Origin: Staphylococcus xylosus
GTDB taxonomy: Bacteria > Bacillota > Bacilli > Staphylococcales > Staphylococcaceae
Direction of reading: 5' to 3'
Length of the DNA stretch: 64,000 nt
Assembly (NCBI RefSeq): GCF_002732165.1
Contig: NZ_MRZO01000007.1
Coordinates: 1-64,000 of the forward strand
In this document: positions 58,843 to 64,000 of the stretch, piece by piece
Layout of the letters: each line of letters starts with the position of its first letter
Numbering within the stretch: the stretch's first letter is position 1
The notes under the pieces: model-generated
The model's input: only the letters and a program-made list of their open reading frames with translations
The model's database searches: none
What the model was told of the DNA's origin: nothing
Translations under genes and position numbers: made by a program

Positions 58843-59367
58843 ATGGAAGACTTAAAGTTACTATTAAACGAATTAAAAGCACAATCATTTTTTAAAGTTG
58901 ATGAATTATGCATTATCGGTTGTTCTACATCTGAAGTAATTGGTGAACGCATCGGTAGTGTTGGATCAATGGAAATTGCTCAAGAAATATTTGAAGCATT
59001 AAAAGAAATTGAAAACGAAACAGGCGTTTCGTTTGTATTTCAAGGTTGTGAACATATTAATCGTGCAGTGACCATTGAGAAATCAAATTTTGATCCCCTT
59101 ATAATGGAAGAAGTTACAGTTGTGCCAGATGTTCATGCTGGTGGAAGCTTAGCAACTTATGCGTATCAACATATGGTTGATCCAATGGTTGTTGAGCATA
59201 TTTCTGTACCTAAAGGTATTGATATTGGCCAAACTTTAATTGGAATGCATATTAAACATGTTGCTATTCCAGAGCGTACAAGTGTCAAGCAAATTGGTGA
59301 AGCAATTGTTACAATCGCTTCTTCAAGACCAAAAAAAATTGGTGGCGAAAGAGCAAAATACAACTAA
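58843..59367 (+). CDS. ywlG: TIGR01440/YwlG-family protein
   Basis: 174 residues, DUF436 family, function unknown. The core is [17 protein letters not shown] (about 21-37), [12 protein letters not shown] and [15 protein letters not shown], all well conserved. ATG at 58843 follows AAAGGGGTGG; the open frame runs back to 58741 through the upstream promoter-like sequence and is not used. It sits between ptpB and glyA as in other staphylococci. Confidence 0.88.
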   Translation: MEDLKLLLNELKAQSFFKVDELCIIGCSTSEVIGERIGSVGSMEIAQEIFEALKEIENETGVSFVFQGCEHINRAVTIEKSNFDPLIMEEVTVVPDVHAGGSLATYAYQHMVDPMVVEHISVPKGIDIGQTLIGMHIKHVAIPERTSVKQIGEAIVTIASSRPKKIGGERAKYN

Positions 59368-59390
59368 TACAGAAACGAGGGAATTACCAA

Positions 59391-60629
59391 ATGTCATTTA
59401 TTCAAGAGCAAGATAAGGAAATATATGAAGTGATTCAAAATGAATTTAACCGTCAAAACAACAATATCGAGCTGATTGCTTCAGAAAACTTCGTATCAGA
59501 AGCAGTTATGGAAGCGCAAGGTTCAGTATTAACTAATAAATATGCTGAAGGCTACCCAAACAGAAGATACTATGGTGGTTGTGAATTTGTGGATGTTTCA
59601 GAAGCTTTAGCAATTGATCGTGCCAAAAAATTGTTTGGTGCCGAGCATGTTAATGTACAGCCACACTCAGGTTCTCAAGCAAATATGGCTGTTTATCTCG
59701 TAGCATTAGAACACGGTGATACTGTATTAGGTATGAATTTAAGTCATGGTGGACACTTAACACATGGCGCGCCTGTTAACTTTAGTGGTCAATTTTATAA
59801 CTTTGTTGAATATGGCGTAGACGAAGAAAATGAACAAATTGACTATGATGAAGTATTGAAAGTAGCCAAAGAACATCAACCTAAATTAATCGTTGCAGGT
59901 GCTTCTGCATATTCAAGAACAATTGATTTTAAACGCTTTAAAGAAATAGCAGACGAAGTAGGCGCAAAATTAATGGTAGATATGGCTCATATTGCAGGTT
60001 TAGTAGCAGTTGGCTTACACCCAAATCCTGTAGAATATGCTGACTTTGTTACGACTACAACTCATAAAACATTACGCGGACCTCGTGGTGGGATGATTTT
60101 ATGTAAAGAAGAATATAAAAAGCAAATTGATAAAACAATCTTCCCAGGGATTCAAGGCGGTCCTTTAGAACACGTTATCGCTGCCAAAGCTGTTGCATTT
60201 GGGGAAGCATTGCAAGATGACTTTAAAGTATATCAACAACAAGTAGTTAACAATGCTAAAACTTTAGCAAATACATTGACTGACGAAGGATTTAGAGTTG
60301 TTTCAGGTGGTACTGATAATCATCTTGTTTCTGTAGATGTCAAAGGTTCTGTAGGCATAACTGGTAAAGTTGCTGAAGAAACATTAGATGCTATAGGTAT
60401 TACATGTAATAAAAATACAATTCCATTTGATCAAGAAAAACCATTCGTGACAAGCGGAGTTCGTTTAGGTACACCAGCAGCAACAACACGTGGATTTGAT
60501 GAAGCTGCTTTTGAAGAAGTTGCAAAAATTATTAGCTTAGTTTTAAAAGATCCGGAAAATGAAAAAGCGTTAGAAGAAGGAAAAGAAAGAGTTAAAGCTC
60601 TAACTACTAAACATCCTTTATATAACTAA
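59391..60629 (+). CDS. glyA: Serine hydroxymethyltransferase
   Basis: PLP enzyme converting serine plus tetrahydrofolate to glycine plus methylene-tetrahydrofolate. 412 residues with [13 protein letters not shown], the HSGSQAN cofactor region and the Schiff-base lysine in [14 protein letters not shown] (about K226). 23 bases after ywlG and 18 before upp, in one probable transcript. Confidence 0.97.
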   Translation: MSFIQEQDKEIYEVIQNEFNRQNNNIELIASENFVSEAVMEAQGSVLTNKYAEGYPNRRYYGGCEFVDVSEALAIDRAKKLFGAEHVNVQPHSGSQANMAVYLVALEHGDTVLGMNLSHGGHLTHGAPVNFSGQFYNFVEYGVDEENEQIDYDEVLKVAKEHQPKLIVAGASAYSRTIDFKRFKEIADEVGAKLMVDMAHIAGLVAVGLHPNPVEYADFVTTTTHKTLRGPRGGMILCKEEYKKQIDKTIFPGIQGGPLEHVIAAKAVAFGEALQDDFKVYQQQVVNNAKTLANTLTDEGFRVVSGGTDNHLVSVDVKGSVGITGKVAEETLDAIGITCNKNTIPFDQEKPFVTSGVRLGTPAATTRGFDEAAFEEVAKIISLVLKDPENEKALEEGKERVKALTTKHPLYN

Positions 60630-60647
60630 AATTGGAGGAAATAAATT

Positions 60648-61277
60648 ATGGGCAAAGTACATGTTTTTGACCACCCACTTATTCAACACAAATTAAGTTA
60701 CATTCGAGACGTACATACTGGGACTAAAGAATTTAGAGAGTTAGTAGATGAAGTTGGTATGTTAATGGCATACGAAGTAACACGAGATTTAGAATTGCAA
60801 GATGTTGAAATAGAAACACCTGTCACTAAAATGATAGCTAAACGCTTAACAGGTAAAAAATTAGCTTTCGTACCAATTTTAAGAGCTGGTTTAGGTATGA
60901 CGCAAGGCATATTAAACTTAGTGCCAGCAGCTAGAATTGGTCATGTGGGACTATATAGAGATCCTGAAACACTTGAAGCTGTAGAATACTTTGTAAAATT
61001 ACCACAAGACATCGAAGAGAGAGAAATTGTAGTGGTTGACCCTATGTTAGCAACTGGAGCATCAGCTATAGAAGCAATTAACTCGCTTAAAAAACGTGGC
61101 GCTAAAAATATTCGCTTTATGTGTTTAATTGCAGCGCCCGAAGGTGTGGAAAAATTACAAGAAGCTCACGAAGATGTAGACATTTTCATCGCAGCATTAG
61201 ACGAGAAATTAGATGAACATGCTTATATTACACCAGGCTTAGGTGATGCAGGAGACCGTTTATTCGGTACAAAATAG
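60648..61277 (+). CDS. upp: Uracil phosphoribosyltransferase
   Basis: Salvages uracil to UMP using PRPP. 209 residues: [10 protein letters not shown] (flexible loop region), the PRPP-binding signature [16 protein letters not shown] (about 128-143) and the C-terminal uracil-binding [22 protein letters not shown] before the ATG. Confidence 0.97.
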   Translation: MGKVHVFDHPLIQHKLSYIRDVHTGTKEFRELVDEVGMLMAYEVTRDLELQDVEIETPVTKMIAKRLTGKKLAFVPILRAGLGMTQGILNLVPAARIGHVGLYRDPETLEAVEYFVKLPQDIEEREIVVVDPMLATGASAIEAINSLKKRGAKNIRFMCLIAAPEGVEKLQEAHEDVDIFIAALDEKLDEHAYITPGLGDAGDRLFGTK

Positions 61278-61300
61278 TTTCGCCTAGGAGTGGAATAAAA

Positions 61301-62431
61301 ATGAAAAAAATAATGACTGTATTTGGGACACGTCCTGAAGCAGTAAAAATGGCGCCTCTTGTACAAGCATTGAAAAATGATGATGCACTAGAACCGATTG
61401 TTGTAGTTTCTGCTCAACATAGGGAAATGCTTGATTCAGTATTGGAAAGTTTTCATATCAAGCCAGATTATGACTTGAATATTATGAAGCAAGGGCAATC
61501 TTTATCAGAAATTACATCTCGTATTTTACAAAGGTTAGAGCACGTCATTCAAGAGGTAAAACCAGATATGATACTGGTTCATGGAGATACCATGACGACT
61601 TTTGCTGGAAGTTTAGCCGCTTTATATAATCAAGTACCTATTGGTCATGTTGAAGCTGGCTTACGTACATGGGATAAATATTCGCCATTTCCTGAAGAAA
61701 TGAATCGGCAAATGGTAGGTGTAATGGCAGATTTGAATTTTGCTCCTACTAATAATGCTGCAAATAATCTTATTGCAGAAAACAAACCGCTGGATGCTAT
61801 AGTAGTAACTGGTAATACAGCAATTGATGCGATGAAGACAACAATTCACGAAAATTATCAATCCGATATTATTTCGAAACATAAAGATAAACGTATTATC
61901 TTATTGACTGCGCACAGACGTGAAAATATTGGTGAACCTATGTCACATATTTTTAAAGCGGTAAGAGATATTGTGGATACTTATGAAGATGTTGTTGTTG
62001 TTTATCCTATGCATAAGAATCCTCAAGTACGAGAAATTGCTGATATTTATTTATCAGGGCATAGCCGTATAGAATTAGTCGAACCTTTGGAAGTGGTTGA
62101 TTTCCATAATTTTGCCCATCAATCTTATATGATATTGACTGACTCTGGAGGAGTACAAGAAGAAGCGCCATCATTAGGCAAACCAGTATTAGTTTTAAGA
62201 GATACAACGGAAAGGCCAGAAGGTGTAGAAGCTGGCACACTTAAAATAGTAGGTACAAATGAACAATCAGTATTTGAGGCTACAAAAGAATTACTTGAAA
62301 ATCAACAAGTATATGAAACGATGAGTAGTGCCCGCAATCCTTATGGTGATGGTAATGCATCATTACGGATATGTGAGAATATTAAATATTATTTTCATAT
62401 AATTTCTGAAAAGCCAGAATCATTCAAATAA
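61301..62431 (+). CDS. mnaA: UDP-N-acetylglucosamine 2-epimerase (non-hydrolysing)
   Basis: Interconverts UDP-GlcNAc and UDP-ManNAc, precursor of the wall teichoic acid linkage unit (and of capsule in some strains). 376 residues of the GT-B fold: FGTRPEAVKMAPL, VHGDTMTTFAGSLAA, GHVEAGLRT, LLTAHRRENIG and the UDP-binding TDSGGVQEEAPSLGKPVLVLRDTTERPEG. 23 bases after upp. Confidence 0.95.
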   Translation: MKKIMTVFGTRPEAVKMAPLVQALKNDDALEPIVVVSAQHREMLDSVLESFHIKPDYDLNIMKQGQSLSEITSRILQRLEHVIQEVKPDMILVHGDTMTTFAGSLAALYNQVPIGHVEAGLRTWDKYSPFPEEMNRQMVGVMADLNFAPTNNAANNLIAENKPLDAIVVTGNTAIDAMKTTIHENYQSDIISKHKDKRIILLTAHRRENIGEPMSHIFKAVRDIVDTYEDVVVVYPMHKNPQVREIADIYLSGHSRIELVEPLEVVDFHNFAHQSYMILTDSGGVQEEAPSLGKPVLVLRDTTERPEGVEAGTLKIVGTNEQSVFEATKELLENQQVYETMSSARNPYGDGNASLRICENIKYYFHIISEKPESFK

Positions 62432-62497
62432 TAAAAGGTGTTAATGTGTCATTTTTGTGACAATTATGTAAAAAATAAAACTACATTTTGAATAGAA

Positions 62498-62526
62498 TTG
62501 ACACGTTAACTACCCTATATTATTAT
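62498..62526 (+). promoter_or_regulatory. atp operon promoter
   Basis: Perfect -35 TTGACA (62498-62503), 17-bp spacer, TATTAT -10 (62521-62526); transcription would start near 62533, before atpI. A palindrome TGTCA-N6-TGACA lies just upstream at 62447-62462. Confidence 0.8.
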
Positions 62527-62588
62527 TAAAATTGTATGATTGAAATGGTTTTCATAATTGAACGAAAAAGACGAAGTGAGGCACAGTC

Positions 62589-62939
62589 ATGAAACGTTTC
62601 AACATCTTTTTTAATAGGTACATTAAATACTATTTTTATGGTATAATTGTGCTATTAATTGTGTTTATTTTCACATACTCACCATTTGTTTTGGGACTTA
62701 TAATAGGTACACTAGGATCACTAATTAACACCTTTACTTTCGAATATTATTTAGAGAAAGCAAAAGAGAAAGACAATATACATATATCAACGGGCAACGT
62801 TTGGAGATATTTAATAGTGATACTTTCGTGTTGTATCTGGTATTTTTATAAGGATCAAATTAATATTATTGGTGTAGTCATTGGTTTAATGATTTCGTAT
62901 GTTTTGATTGTTTTCAAACCATTTATACACAAGAAATAA
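62589..62939 (+). CDS. atpI: ATP synthase protein I
   Basis: 116-residue membrane protein with four hydrophobic segments (about 15-34, 38-55, 75-90 and 95-112), the AtpI layout. AtpI assists assembly of the c-ring and is not part of the finished enzyme. First gene of the F1Fo operon, 28 bases before atpB. Confidence 0.88.
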   Translation: MKRFNIFFNRYIKYYFYGIIVLLIVFIFTYSPFVLGLIIGTLGSLINTFTFEYYLEKAKEKDNIHISTGNVWRYLIVILSCCIWYFYKDQINIIGVVIGLMISYVLIVFKPFIHKK

Positions 62940-62961
62940 ATTTAATATATGAAAGAGGTGA

Positions 62962-63690
<729 letters not shown>

Positions 63691-63727
63691 ATAAAATTAA
63701 AAGAAAAAAATTAGGAGGATTTTATAA

Positions 63728-63934
<207 letters not shown>

Positions 63935-63950
63935 TTCAAACAGCTATTCA

Positions 63951-63976
63951 GGCGAGGTCACTGTGACTTTCGCCGT
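63951..63976 (+). other. Intergenic hairpin atpE-atpF
   Basis: GGCGAGGTCAC faces GTGACTTTCGCC, forming a GC-rich stem just after atpE, followed by GTTCGTTTTTA. It could stabilise the atpE part of the mRNA or partly terminate, helping the high c-subunit stoichiometry. Confidence 0.55.
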
Positions 63977-64000
63977 TCGTTTTTATAAATATGTCTTATG

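Overview
The window is a piece of a low-GC Firmicutes chromosome and reads as Staphylococcus. The evidence is AT-rich codon use, strong AGGAGG ribosome-binding sites, and a gene order I recognise from staphylococci: rocF, cdaA-cdaR-glmM, the mannitol genes, glmS, czrAB, rpoE-pyrG-fba-murA2, rho-rpmE2-tdk-prfA-prmC, glyA-upp-mnaA and the atp operon. The divergence of the hypothetical proteins suggests a coagulase-negative species, but I cannot name it from sequence alone.

Layout. 1-660: end of an rRNA operon (5S rRNA) with six tRNAs (Asn, Glu, Val, Tyr, Gln, Lys) and a terminator. 979-5281: arginase, then the c-di-AMP/phosphoglucosamine mutase operon. 5440-10594 (minus strand): mannitol PTS operon mtlA-mtlR-mtlF-mtlD. 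11015-13196: glmS behind a glmS ribozyme. 13340-19610: an accessory island at the 3' end of glmS, the classical Tn7 attachment region. It holds decayed coding DNA, including a recognisable tnsA pseudogene, then an intact two-gene operon (metallo-beta-lactamase fold protein plus a trypsin-like/NACHT fusion), a small helical ORF and a 5'-truncated IS200-family transposase. 19900-33600: DUF2200 protein, ABC ATPase, HAD phosphatase, membrane protein, phosphoesterase, zinc efflux czrAB, GntR regulator, manA, YeiH-type transporter, EVE-domain protein and ribokinase. 33750-38815: dps, then purine/pyrimidine nucleoside salvage (deoD, deoC, pdp, deoB). 39042-45125: luxS, an M20 hydrolase/ATP-grasp pair, a DUF2750 protein, coaW and a double-GNAT protein. 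45235-64000: core information, envelope and energy genes.

Functional links. glmM, glmS, murA2, mnaA and cdaA/cdaR all feed or regulate cell-wall precursor supply. deoD, pdp, deoB, deoC, tdk and upp form nucleoside and base salvage, while pyrG makes CTP under an apparent G-reiteration attenuator. prfA and prmC pair a release factor with its methylase.

The most interesting piece is the island after glmS: a probable anti-phage module (MBL + trypsin-NACHT, reminiscent of AVAST/Avs1-type STAND systems) sitting beside the relics of a Tn7-like element. Other points of interest are an EVE-EVE protein carrying what looks like an inactivated McrB-type AAA+ domain, a structured intergenic repeat after the HAD gene, and several palindromes placed on promoters.
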